Shown: positions 52,214 to 60,044 of the stretch, piece after piece
How positions within the stretch are numbered: the stretch's first letter is position 1
Layout: each line of letters starts with the position of its first letter
Assembly (NCBI RefSeq): GCF_022436705.1
Contig: NZ_JAKUHT010000012.1
Coordinates: forward strand, 248,001 to 312,000
DNA from: Nocardioides sp. CFH 31398
GTDB taxonomy: Bacteria; Actinomycetota; Actinomycetes; Propionibacteriales; Nocardioidaceae
Length of the DNA stretch: 64,000 bases
Direction of reading: 5' to 3'
Translations under genes and position numbers: made by a program
Notes under the pieces: generated by a model
Database searches by the model: none
What the model saw: only the letters and a program-made list of their open reading frames with translations
Told to the model about the DNA's origin: nothing

Positions 52214-52822
52214 TCAGTCGTCGCCGACGCCGCGGGCGTGGAGGGCCTGGCCGGTGGCGCGGGCGTTCGCGACGGTGCGCAGGGCCAGGGGGACGAGCAG
52301 GGCGCGCAGGTTGCGCTCGAGCCCCCGGGCGCGGGCCGCGTCGCGGGTCTCGCGAGCGAGGTCGAGGGTGGCGGGGACGCCGCGCAGCATCAGCGAGAAC
52401 GCCAGTGCCACGGCCTCGGGTGAGACCCCCAGGCGGCGCAGGGGGCGCAGCCCGCGGGTGATCGCGTCGAGCATCGCGTCGATCGGGGTGGTCGTGGTGA
52501 GGACCGTCGCCAGCAGCACCAGCGTCGCCACGTCCCCCATCCGCTCGACCGCGCGCTCCCACCCCTGGGCCCACGCCAGCCAGGCGCCGAGCAGGACGAC
52601 GAGCAGCAGGACCCCGCGCAGCGCCCGCCACACCGGTCGGACGCCACCGGCGGTCCAGGCGAGGACGGCGGCCGCCCCGACGACCAGCGGCAGGGCGGTG
52701 ACGGGTCCGCTGACCACGACGACCACGACCCCGAGCACGATCAGGCCGAGGAGCTTAGTGCCCGCCCCGAGCCGGTGCAGCACCGTGGTGCCGGGACGGT
52801 GCAGCCCGAGGAGGTCGCTCAC
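52214..52822 (-). CDS. bioN: biotin ECF transporter, transmembrane component BioN
   Basis: A 202-residue EcfT-type scaffold: MSDLLGLHRPGTTVLHRLGAGTKLLGL (the P-G-x-S/T-xLHRL start typical of BioN), helices VLGVVVVVVSGPVTALPLVVGAAAV and LLLVVLLGAWLAWAQGW, TTPIDAMLDAITRGLRPLRRLGV, and the coupling helix ATLDLARETRDAARARGLERN with the Ala-Arg-Gly motif. It is the third gene of bioYMN. Confidence 0.9.
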   Translation of the reverse strand: MSDLLGLHRPGTTVLHRLGAGTKLLGLIVLGVVVVVVSGPVTALPLVVGAAAVLAWTAGGVRPVWRALRGVLLLVVLLGAWLAWAQGWERAVERMGDVATLVLLATVLTTTTPIDAMLDAITRGLRPLRRLGVSPEAVALAFSLMLRGVPATLDLARETRDAARARGLERNLRALLVPLALRTVANARATGQALHARGVGDD

Positions 52823-52829
52823 GGGCGTC

Positions 52830-53516
52830 TCACGCGGTGGCCCGGTAGTGGGCGACGACCTCGTCCGCGGCGCCGTCGGCGACCACCCGGCCGCCGTCCA
52901 CGAGCAGCGCCCGGTCGCAGCGCGCGGCCAGCTCCAGGTCGTGGGTGACGAGCAGCAGCTGCTGGTCCAGCGACAGCAGCAGGTCGCCGATCCGGCGGGC
53001 GTTCGCGAGGTCGAGCAGCGTGGTCGGCTCGTCGGCGACGAGCACGGTCGGGTCCGTCGCGAGCACGCCGGCGAGCGCGAGCAGCTGGCGCTGGCCGCCG
53101 GACAGCGTGTGGACGCTGCGGTCTCCCAGACCCGCCAGCCCGTACGCCGCCAGCACGTCCTGCGCCGCGCGGCGCCGGGCGGCGGCGTCGCGGTGGGTGC
53201 GTCGCAGCGACAGGGCGACGTCCTCGACCGCGGTCGGCATCACCAGCTGCGCCGCGGGGTCGGTGAACACGAACCCGACCCGCCGGCGGACCTCCCGGCC
53301 CGAGCGGACGACGTCCAGGCCGTCGACCAGGACGTGACCGGACGTCGCCTCGACGAGCCCGTTGACGAGCCGGGCGAGCGTCGACTTGCCCGACCCGTTC
53401 GGGCCGATCAGGGCGACGCGTCGCTCCGTCAGGTCCAGCGAGGTCCGTTGGAGCACCTCGAGCGGGCCGTCGACGGTGTCGACGACCACCCGTGCGGACT
53501 CCAGGCGGATGCTCAC
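52830..53516 (-). CDS. bioM: biotin ECF transporter, ATPase component BioM
   Basis: A 228-residue ABC ATPase: Walker A GPNGSGKST, Q-loop FVFTDPAAQLVMPTAVEDVALSL (Asp/Gln form common in EcfA), signature LSGGQRQL, Walker B VLVADEPTTLLD and switch VTHDLELA. A single ATPase domain, so it would homodimerise. Its GTG start overlaps the bioY stop by 4 nt; bioN starts 7 nt after its stop. Confidence 0.92.
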   Translation of the reverse strand: MSIRLESARVVVDTVDGPLEVLQRTSLDLTERRVALIGPNGSGKSTLARLVNGLVEATSGHVLVDGLDVVRSGREVRRRVGFVFTDPAAQLVMPTAVEDVALSLRRTHRDAAARRRAAQDVLAAYGLAGLGDRSVHTLSGGQRQLLALAGVLATDPTVLVADEPTTLLDLANARRIGDLLLSLDQQLLLVTHDLELAARCDRALLVDGGRVVADGAADEVVAHYRATA

Positions 53517-54118
53517 GCGGGCGCGGGGTCCTTCGCGGCCGAGGTCGCACGCCGGCGGGGCAGCAGGTCGGGGAACGCCCGGTGCACGGCGGTCGCGACC
53601 ACCCCGACCGCGAGGTTCTTCACGACGTCGCCGGGCCAGAAGACGAGGTCGACGGCGAACGCCTGGCCCCAGGTCATGTCCGCCAGCAGGACCAGGCCGG
53701 CGATGCCCAGGGTGTGGATGAACGCGAAGCTCCCGGCGAGGCCGGACAGCGCGATCAGCGGCACGCTGGTGGCCGCCCGGCGTCGGGGGAGACGCTCGAC
53801 GAGGAAGCCGGCCAGCGCGGCGGCGAAGGGGAAGCCGAGCAGGTAGCCCGCGGTCGGCCCGACCAGCACCGCGAAGCCCGAGGCGCCGCCGGAGAAGACG
53901 GGCAGGCCCGCGGCCCCGACGACGACGTACAGGACGACGGCGAGGAAGCCACGGCGTGCGCCGAGGCAGGCGCCGGCGAGCAGCACGGCGAACGTCTGCA
54001 GCGTGATCGGCACGGGGGTGCCGGTCGGGATCGCCGGCAGCAGCGCGCAGACGGCGATCAGGGCGGCGAAGCCGGCGACGAGGGCGACGTCGGCGGGGGT
54101 GGATCGGCGGGTGGCCAT
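53513..54118 (-). CDS. bioY: biotin ECF transporter, substrate-binding component BioY
   Basis: A 201-residue biotin-binding membrane protein with six helices. BioY landmarks: PVPITLQTFAVLLAGACLGARRG, VLYVVVGAAGLPVFSGGASGFAVLVGPTAGYLLGFPFAA (in parts), FIHTLGIAGLVLLADMTWGQAFAVDLVFWPGDVVKNLAV (in parts; PGD-xxK is typical). ATG follows AGGAG. A perfect BioQ-type operator lies 36 nt upstream, so expression is predicted to be repressed when biotin is sufficient. Confidence 0.95.
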   Translation of the reverse strand: MATRRSTPADVALVAGFAALIAVCALLPAIPTGTPVPITLQTFAVLLAGACLGARRGFLAVVLYVVVGAAGLPVFSGGASGFAVLVGPTAGYLLGFPFAAALAGFLVERLPRRRAATSVPLIALSGLAGSFAFIHTLGIAGLVLLADMTWGQAFAVDLVFWPGDVVKNLAVGVVATAVHRAFPDLLPRRRATSAAKDPAPA

Positions 54119-54153
54119 GGTGCTCCTGCGGTGAGGAGGTCGCAGCGTCAGCG

Positions 54154-54172
54154 ACCTGAACGGCGTTCAGGT
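54154..54172. promoter_or_regulatory. BioQ operator between bioY and the TetR gene
   Basis: ACCTGAACGGCGTTCAGGT is an exact 19-bp palindrome around GGC and contains TGAAC-N3-GTTCA, closely resembling the BioQ site known from corynebacteria. It sits between divergent bioY and the TetR gene and overlaps a TAGGCT -10-like box (54173-54178) for the latter. Confidence 0.85.
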
Positions 54173-54222
54173 TAGGCTGGGCGTCGTCCGGGTGCAACGC
54201 GGGGTCGGCAGGAGGTGGGTCG

Positions 54223-54789
54223 GTGGCGCGTCACCGTCGTGCGGACGTCGTCGACCGCGCCCTCGACGTCCTGGACCGCTACGGACTGGCCGACCTCACG
54301 ATGCGCCGGCTGGCCGCCGAGCTCGACGTCAGGCCCAGCGCGCTCTACCACCACTTCGCCGACAAGCAGCACCTCCTCGGCGCGGTCGCCGACGCGCTGC
54401 TCGCCCGGGGCGGTGTCGGTGCGGCCCCGGACGACGACGTCGCCGCGGCCTGCCGTCGCCTGCGCGACGCGCTGCTGGCCTACCGCGACGGCGCCGAGGT
54501 CGTCGCCGCCGCGCTGGCGTTCGGGCTGGGCGGGACGGCGGCCTCCGAGGCCCTGGCGGCCGCGGTGGCTCGCGAGCAGGTCGCCGACGACCTCGCGCGG
54601 ACGGCGACCGGCGCCCTGCTCCACCTCGTGCTCGGTCAGACCGCGCAGGAGCAGACCCACCTGCAGGCCCACTCCGCCGGCGCGATCACCGGCGACCCCC
54701 GCCCCGCGCCGGACGTCGACGCCGCCGTGGGTCTCGTCCTCGCCGGTCTGCGGGCCCGTGACGCGAGTGACGCGGGGGCCGGCGGCTGA
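54223..54789 (+). CDS. bioQ: BioQ-type TetR repressor of biotin genes
   Basis: A 188-residue TetR-family protein. The DNA-binding part is VVDRALDVLDRYGLADLTMRRLAAELDVRPSALYHHFADKQHLL (read in parts), of the RPSALYWHF type seen in BioQ and TetR proper. The C-terminal domain includes ALAFGLGGTAASEALAAAV and LLHLVLGQTAQEQTHLQAHS. Divergent placement from bioYMN and the perfect TGAAC-N3-GTTCA palindrome between them support the BioQ assignment. GTG start with GGAGGT 6 nt upstream. Confidence 0.85.
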   Translation: MARHRRADVVDRALDVLDRYGLADLTMRRLAAELDVRPSALYHHFADKQHLLGAVADALLARGGVGAAPDDDVAAACRRLRDALLAYRDGAEVVAAALAFGLGGTAASEALAAAVAREQVADDLARTATGALLHLVLGQTAQEQTHLQAHSAGAITGDPRPAPDVDAAVGLVLAGLRARDASDAGAGG

Positions 54790-54814
54790 GCCGGGACGGC
54801 CGGACCCAGCGGCC

Positions 54815-55474
54815 TCACTCGAGGACGAAGACCACGGCCGGGCTCTCCGGTCCGCTGTCGGGGCGCAGCCCGTGGTCCGGGGTGGCGGCCAGCAGCCCCG
54901 CCACGGTGCGGATGTTCACCTGACCGCGCCGGTCGAGCACCCTCACGGTGAGGGCCTGGCCCGCCACGGAGTCGTCGCACTCCTGCAGCCCGAGGCTGCC
55001 CTCGCGGCGCGCGGTCAGGCAGTGGGGCGCACCGTCGGTGGTGGCCACCGTGGCCAGACGGGTGGCGCCGTCGTCCCGTGTCTCCAGCCGCCACCCGGTC
55101 GGCAACGGCGAGCGGCTCAGGGAGACGACGCTGCTGATGCCGCCCTCGACGTCGGGGACGACCCAGCGGTCCGCGTAGGTCCTGATGTCGACGACCCGGG
55201 TCGCGGGGTCGGTCGTCGGGTCGGTCGCGGGGTCGGACGCCACCGGTGCCGAGGGCCCGGTCCCCGTCGTCCGCGGGGCGCCCAGCCCGCCGACCGTCGG
55301 GGCCAGGACGACGGCGGCCACCGCGACCGCCACACCCCCGGCCACGCGGCGGTTCCGCCGACGACGGTCGGCCCGTGCGCGCACGGTGGCGGGGCTCGGC
55401 AGGTGGGCGGAGGCGGTGCCGTGGTGGGCGAGGTCGCGGAGGGCCTCGGGGCCGGTCTCGGTCGGTGTGGTCAT
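54815..55474 (-). CDS. single-pass membrane protein, putative partner of the ECF sigma factor
   Basis: A 219-residue protein: cytosolic N-terminus (ETGPEALRDLAHHGTASAHLP, then Arg-rich), one transmembrane helix (VAGGVAVAVAAVVLAPTVGGL, ~45-65), and an extracytoplasmic part (Thr/Asp/Pro linker, then a beta-rich region with cysteines in APHCLTARREGSLGLQECD and a ricin-like look: DSVAGQALTVRVLDRRGQVNIRTV). Its ATG overlaps the sigma-factor stop, so it may act as an anti-sigma factor or sensor, although the usual zinc-binding HxxxCxxC motif is absent. Confidence 0.68.
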   Translation of the reverse strand: MTTPTETGPEALRDLAHHGTASAHLPSPATVRARADRRRRNRRVAGGVAVAVAAVVLAPTVGGLGAPRTTGTGPSAPVASDPATDPTTDPATRVVDIRTYADRWVVPDVEGGISSVVSLSRSPLPTGWRLETRDDGATRLATVATTDGAPHCLTARREGSLGLQECDDSVAGQALTVRVLDRRGQVNIRTVAGLLAATPDHGLRPDSGPESPAVVFVLE

Positions 55475-56016
55475 CGGGTCAGCTCCTCGGTGCCGGTGCG
55501 GGGGGCGCGGTCGGTGGGCCCGTCGGGTGGTGGCTCGGGGTCGAGCAGGCGTGCGAGGGCCGTGCGGCCCCGGGACAGGCGGGCCTTGACCGTCCCGGCC
55601 GGTGCGCCGACCTCGTCGGCGATCTCGGCGACGCTCAGCCCGACGAGGTGGTGCAGGACGACGGCCACGCGCTGCGCCGCCGGGATCTGCTGCAGCGCCG
55701 CGACGAGCGCCACGTGGTCCGGCCCGACCGTCTCGGCGACCGACCGCGTGGCGTCGCTCGCCGCGCGGTCGTGGGCACGCAGGCGGTTGCGCCAGACCCG
55801 CCAGCGGCTCACCGCGTCACGGGTGGCGACGCAGCGCACCCAGGCCTCCGGGCTGCGCATGCCCCGGACGGTCGACCAGCGCGCCCACGCCTTGAGGTAG
55901 GCCTCGGCGACGGCGTCCTCCGCCGCCGCCAGGTCCCCGGTGACGGCGTAGACGTGGCCCACGACCCGGTAGGCCGTCCCGGCGTAGAAGTCGTCGAACT
56001 CCGCGGTCTCCCGCAT
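55471..56016 (-). CDS. ECF-type RNA polymerase sigma factor
   Basis: A 181-residue sigma-70 family factor. Region 2: FDDFYAGTAYRVVGHVYAVTGDLAAAEDAVAEAYLKAWARW (in parts) and VRGMRSPEAWVRCVATRDAVSRWR; region 4: VALVAALQQIPAAQRVAVVLHHLVGLSVAEIADEVGAPAGTVKARLSRGR (in parts), with the helix-turn-helix. It resembles SigE-like small sigma factors (SigE/SigM type). The downstream membrane protein overlaps by 4 nt. The target promoter cannot be read here. Confidence 0.9.
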   Translation of the reverse strand: MRETAEFDDFYAGTAYRVVGHVYAVTGDLAAAEDAVAEAYLKAWARWSTVRGMRSPEAWVRCVATRDAVSRWRVWRNRLRAHDRAASDATRSVAETVGPDHVALVAALQQIPAAQRVAVVLHHLVGLSVAEIADEVGAPAGTVKARLSRGRTALARLLDPEPPPDGPTDRAPRTGTEELTR

Positions 56017-56120
56017 CGCACCACCCCTGTTCGTCGGCCCCGGCGGTGCCGGGGTCTCCGAGGATGACGCCTGGGCAGCGCGGCCGGTTGCACGCGGGTC
56101 GGTGGGTCGCTCTGGTGGGG

Positions 56121-56376
56121 TCACCGGGGTCTCCAGGCTCGCTGCGCTCGCACCCTTCGACAAGCTCAGGACACCGCCTCGACCAGCGGTGGGACCGCTG
56201 CGTCACCGGGGTCTCGAGGCTCGCTGCGCTCGCACCTCGACCAGCGGTGGGACCGCCGCGTCACTGGGGTCTCGAGGCTCGCTGCGCTCGCACCTCGACC
56301 AGCGGTGGGACCGCCGGGTCACCGGGGTCTCGACACGCCCGTCACGACCTCGTTCCTCGGTCGTGGGGCTGCTCGA
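56121..56376. repeat. 58-bp tandem repeats, inverted form of the REP-like family
   Basis: Units begin at 56121, 56203, 56261 and 56319 with TCACCGGGGTCTC (one copy TCACTGGGG); two are exactly 58 bp, and the first carries a 24-bp insertion (CCTTCGACAAGCTCAGGACA region). Each holds GGCTCGCTGCGCTCGCACCT and CGACCAGCGGTGGGACC. A related arm continues to ~56376 (CTCGACACGCCCGTCACGAC to CTGCTCGACCC). The 370-bp gap 56017-56386 holds nothing else I can support. Confidence 0.82.
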
Positions 56377-56386
56377 CCCGATCGCG

Positions 56387-58162
56387 CTACGCCGACGACT
56401 CGTGCCTCGTCGCTGGTTGCGCGATCGGGTTCTCGATCTGGCCGGCGTAGGCCAGGGAGCCCGCCTGGTCGGCGAGGTCCACCATCTGCAGCGTGTTGCG
56501 CAGCTGGAGCCGGTTGAGGCAGGAGTGGCGGAACGTGGAGCGGCGCAGGTCGTAGCGGGCGGCGGCCGCGGCCAGCTCCGGGTGGTCGGCGGCGTGGCGG
56601 TCGACGACCTCGGCGACCAGGCCCCAGAACGACCCGGCGTCCAGGAGCCCGTCGGCGTGGAGGATCCCGGCGAGGTGGCGCAGGAAGCCGTCCATCACGT
56701 CGGTGTGGAGGGACAGCGCGCGGACGTCCATCTCCACCTCCGCCGACACCCGGTCGACGCCCTCGGGCACCGGGCGGCCGTCCATCACCAGCACCTCCTC
56801 GCCGATGTCCTTAATGACGACACGGTCGACGACGTGGTCGCGCAGTACCAGGACCAGGTTCTCCCCGTGCGGCATGAACGCCAGCTCGTGCGCGAGCAGG
56901 CAGTGCACCAGCGGGCGGACGTAGGCCTCGAGGTACCGGCCGACCCAGTCCGCCGGTGCCAGCCCGGAGGCCCTGATCAGCGCGGCGACGACCGAGTCGC
57001 CGGCCGCGTCGCGGTGCACCAGCGACGTCATCGTCGCGAGCCGCTCCCCGGAGCCGGCGACGCCGGCGGGGGACTCCCGCCACAGCGCCGCGAGCATCTT
57101 GCGCTGCGGGGAGCGCTCCTCGACGTGGTGGTAGACGTCGCCGGTCCAGCCGATCGCGGCGTGCTCGCGCAGCACGGTGAAGCCGCACCCCTTGAGCTCC
57201 GGGTCGGACTCGACCAGCTGCGCCACCCAGTCGTTGATCGCCGGGGTCGCCGCCATGTACGCCGGCGACAGGCCCCGGACGAAGCCCATGTTCTGCACCG
57301 ACAGCGCCGTCTTCACGTAGTCCCGGTCGGGGCGCGACACGTTGTAGAAGGTGCGGATCGACTGCTGCGGCCGGTAGGTGTCCGGGCCCTCGCCGAGCAG
57401 CACGAGGTCCTCGCGGGCGAGGTCGGGCGCGAACGTGATGGCGACCTTCCGCCACTGCCACGGGTGCAGCGGCAGCCAGAGGTAGTCCGCGGGGTCAAGC
57501 CCCCGGTCGGACAGCACCCGGGAGAACGCCGCGCGGGTCGCCTGGTCCAGCTCGGCGTCGTACAGGCGCGCCTCGGTGAGGCCCGCCCCGAGCGACAGCC
57601 GGGCGCCGCTGCGCCGGGCGGCCAGCCAGAGCAGGTGGACGTCGGGCCCCGCCTCCGGCGCGAACGCCGCGTGGTCGTCGGGGGAGAACCCGATGCGGCC
57701 GTTGTTGGCGACGAAGCCCGGGTGGCCCTCGGTCATCGCCGCCTCGATCGTCTGCAGGTCGGCGTCGACGAGCTCGGCGGCGGTCTCGGTGCGGTGGGCG
57801 AGCTTCCAGCACGCCGCGGCCAGGGTGGCGGCCAGCTCCTCGACGTACAGCGGCTGCATGCGCGGCGGGATGCCGAGCGCCTCGGCGTGCTCGACGACGA
57901 ACGCCTGGACGTCGAGCTCAGCGGGCTCGCCGTCGACGGTGCGGGCCAGCGAGGCCTCGTCGACCAGCCAGTGCTCCAGCGGCAGCACCTCGGCGCGGAA
58001 CCGCAGCACCGACCGGCCGTCGGGGGAGGTCAGGCGCCAGTCGTCACCGTCCGGGACGGGCGACAGCAGCCGCTCGTGGGTGTACTCCGCGACGGCCTTC
58101 GCGACGAGGTGGCGCTGCGCGCGGGCGAGCAGGTCGGGGGTGTAGTGCGCGGGGTGCCTCAC
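56387..58162 (-). CDS. desD: NIS siderophore synthetase (DesD/IucA-IucC family)
   Basis: ATP-dependent amide-bond formation assembling N-hydroxy-N-succinyl (or acetyl) cadaverine units into a hydroxamate siderophore. The 591-residue length fits. Motifs: EGHPGFVANNGRIGFSPDDHAAFAPE (in parts; the family H-P-x-x-K/N region), LWLPLHPWQWRKV, RTFYNVSRPDRDYVKTALSVQNMGFVRGLSP (in parts), AYVRPLVHCLLAHELAFMPHGENLVLVL (catalytic HGEN region) and VIKDIGEEVLV. Last of four overlapping genes after desA, desB and desC. GTG at 58162 overlaps the acetyltransferase stop. Confidence 0.92.
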   Translation of the reverse strand: MRHPAHYTPDLLARAQRHLVAKAVAEYTHERLLSPVPDGDDWRLTSPDGRSVLRFRAEVLPLEHWLVDEASLARTVDGEPAELDVQAFVVEHAEALGIPPRMQPLYVEELAATLAAACWKLAHRTETAAELVDADLQTIEAAMTEGHPGFVANNGRIGFSPDDHAAFAPEAGPDVHLLWLAARRSGARLSLGAGLTEARLYDAELDQATRAAFSRVLSDRGLDPADYLWLPLHPWQWRKVAITFAPDLAREDLVLLGEGPDTYRPQQSIRTFYNVSRPDRDYVKTALSVQNMGFVRGLSPAYMAATPAINDWVAQLVESDPELKGCGFTVLREHAAIGWTGDVYHHVEERSPQRKMLAALWRESPAGVAGSGERLATMTSLVHRDAAGDSVVAALIRASGLAPADWVGRYLEAYVRPLVHCLLAHELAFMPHGENLVLVLRDHVVDRVVIKDIGEEVLVMDGRPVPEGVDRVSAEVEMDVRALSLHTDVMDGFLRHLAGILHADGLLDAGSFWGLVAEVVDRHAADHPELAAAAARYDLRRSTFRHSCLNRLQLRNTLQMVDLADQAGSLAYAGQIENPIAQPATRHESSA

Positions 58163-58710
58163 GGGCGCACCCCCGCCAGCGTCGAGTCGAGCCAGCCGTC
58201 GCGGTCGCAGACCGACAGGGCGGCGGTCTTCGAGCCCAGCGGCACCTCGCCGAGGACGACGAACCCCGCCTCGGCGTTCAGGCGTCGGATGGCGTCGTTG
58301 CGGGCGTCGGGCTCGACGACGACCCGCTCGACGGCGGGGTCGTCGAAGCAGTGCGTCATGACGGCCGCGAAGCAGCGGCGGGTGAACCCCGGTACCGGGG
58401 CCTCGCCGTCGCCCGGCGGCGCGACGAGGACGTGCATCCCGAGGTCGCCGGGGCGGAGCTCGGGGCGGTCCCGGACCTCCGAGGCCTTCGCGGTCGCCGG
58501 GTCGTAGGTCTCGGTCAGGAACGCCTGCCGCCCGTCCACCCACCCGAGCCAGCAGTCGTGGCCGGCATCGGCGGCGAGCTCGTCGTACGCCGCGACCACC
58601 TCGGCCCGGCTCAGGCCCTGCATCTGCCAGTACACCGACCGCGGATGGGTGACCCAGGCGTGCAGGAGGTCCGCGTGGGCGTGGTGGTCGAGGGGTTCGA
58701 TCGAGGTCAC
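58159..58710 (-). CDS. desC: siderophore acyltransferase (DesC-like GNAT)
   Basis: Transfers an acyl group (succinyl or acetyl) to N-hydroxycadaverine. The 183-residue protein matches the RhbD/IucB-type: LLHAWVTHPRSVYWQMQGLS, HDCWLGWVDGRQAFLTETYDPA, LGMHVLVAPPGDGEAPVPGFTRRCFAAVMTHCFDDPAVERVVVEPDARN (in parts) and RRLNAEAGFVVLGEV. It overlaps both neighbours by 4 nt within the des operon. Confidence 0.9.
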   Translation of the reverse strand: MTSIEPLDHHAHADLLHAWVTHPRSVYWQMQGLSRAEVVAAYDELAADAGHDCWLGWVDGRQAFLTETYDPATAKASEVRDRPELRPGDLGMHVLVAPPGDGEAPVPGFTRRCFAAVMTHCFDDPAVERVVVEPDARNDAIRRLNAEAGFVVLGEVPLGSKTAALSVCDRDGWLDSTLAGVRP

Positions 58711-60044
58711 GAGGCCTCCTGGCTCGAGGTCGGAGGGGTGCGCAGGTGGTCGGGCACGCCGAAGCTCTGGACGGCGACCCGCTTCTCGACGGCGTACACC
58801 TCGCGGCCGGTCATCGTGTTGAGGAGCACGGAGCTGCGGTGGGCGCCCATGCCGAGGTCGGGTGCGACGAAGCCGTGGGTGTGCTCCTCGGCGTTCTGGA
58901 CGAAGACCTCGCGCTGCGCGTGGTCGACGGCGTACGTCGGGCCGGCGAGGAACCGCCCCTGCTCGTCGAGGCGCAGCCGGTCGCGGACACCGTCGAGGAA
59001 GGCGGGCGCGGGCCCTGCGGCGTACCCGGTGGCGAGGACGAGCCCCTGCGTGCGCAGGCCGAACGACTCGCCGGTCTCGGTGTGGTGCAGCCCGAGGTCG
59101 TACGCCGTGCCGTCCCACGCCGCGTCGGCGAGTGCCGTCGCGGCGACCATCGTGGAGCGCGGACCCTGCCCGGTGGCCCGCAGCCGGTAGTGCAGCGCGG
59201 CGATGGCGTCGATCGTGTGGGTGCTGATGCCCTTGTAGAGCATCGGCTGCTCGGCGAGCAGCCGTTCGCGGGTGGCGGCGTCGAGGCCCTGGAAGTACGC
59301 CGTGTACTCCGGTGAGGTCATCTCGAGCGTGAGCCGGGAGTCGTCCATCGCCCAGAACCGCGGGCTGCGGGTGAGCCAGGTGAGCTCCGGCCCGCCGGCT
59401 CCGGGCTCGGACGCCGCGGTCAGCAGGTCGAGGTAGACCTCGGCGGCGGACTGCCCGCTGCCGACCACGGTCACCGAGTCGAGCGCCAGCAGCTCCTCGC
59501 GGCGCGCGAGGTACTGCGCCGAGTGCAGCGCGGGCCCGCCGGCGGCGGTGACGCACCGGGGCATCCGCGGCGTCGTCCCGACGCCGAGCACGAGGCGGCG
59601 GCCGCGGAACACCTCCCCGGTGGCGGTCGTGACGACGTAGACGCCGTCGGCGTGGTCGACGGCGACGACCTCCTGCCCCAGGTGCACGGAGTCGAGCCCG
59701 TCCGCGGCCCACCGGAGGTAGTCGCTGTACTCGCGGCGCAGCGGGTGGAAGTCCTCGCGGATGTAGAACGGGTAGAGCCCGCCGGTCTGCTTCAGCCAGT
59801 TCAGGTACGACCACCGGTTCGTCGGGTCGGCCATCGAGACCAGGTCGCCCAGGAACGGGACCTGCAGCGTCGAGTCGGGCAGCAGCATCCCGGGGTGCCA
59901 GGTCACCTCGTCGCGGGCCTCGAGGACGACGCCGTCGAGGTCGTCGACGGGGTCGGCGAGCGCCGCGAGGCCGAGGTTGAAGGGCCCGGCGCCGACGGCG
60001 ACGAAGTCGTGCACGGCGGCGTGCGAGGTCGCGGGGGCGCTCAT
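58707..60044 (-). CDS. desB: lysine/cadaverine N6-monooxygenase (DesB-like)
   Basis: FAD/NADPH-dependent N-hydroxylation of a diamine. The 445-residue protein has the FAD motif FVAVGAGPFNLGLAALAD, WHPGMLLPDSTLQVPFLGDLVSMADPTNRWSYLNWLK (in parts), RREYSDYLRWAAD, a second nucleotide motif VTVVGSGQSAAEVYLDLL for NADPH, and the C-terminal GLVLATGYAAG and DLGMGAHRSSVLLNTMTGREVY. It sits between the decarboxylase and acyltransferase genes, so cadaverine is the probable substrate. Confidence 0.93.
   Translation of the reverse strand: MSAPATSHAAVHDFVAVGAGPFNLGLAALADPVDDLDGVVLEARDEVTWHPGMLLPDSTLQVPFLGDLVSMADPTNRWSYLNWLKQTGGLYPFYIREDFHPLRREYSDYLRWAADGLDSVHLGQEVVAVDHADGVYVVTTATGEVFRGRRLVLGVGTTPRMPRCVTAAGGPALHSAQYLARREELLALDSVTVVGSGQSAAEVYLDLLTAASEPGAGGPELTWLTRSPRFWAMDDSRLTLEMTSPEYTAYFQGLDAATRERLLAEQPMLYKGISTHTIDAIAALHYRLRATGQGPRSTMVAATALADAAWDGTAYDLGLHHTETGESFGLRTQGLVLATGYAAGPAPAFLDGVRDRLRLDEQGRFLAGPTYAVDHAQREVFVQNAEEHTHGFVAPDLGMGAHRSSVLLNTMTGREVYAVEKRVAVQSFGVPDHLRTPPTSSQEAS

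Noticed and set aside
56121..56376. Possible CRISPR array.
   Set aside because: Whole units repeat in tandem at 58 bp without unique spacers; no cas genes nearby.
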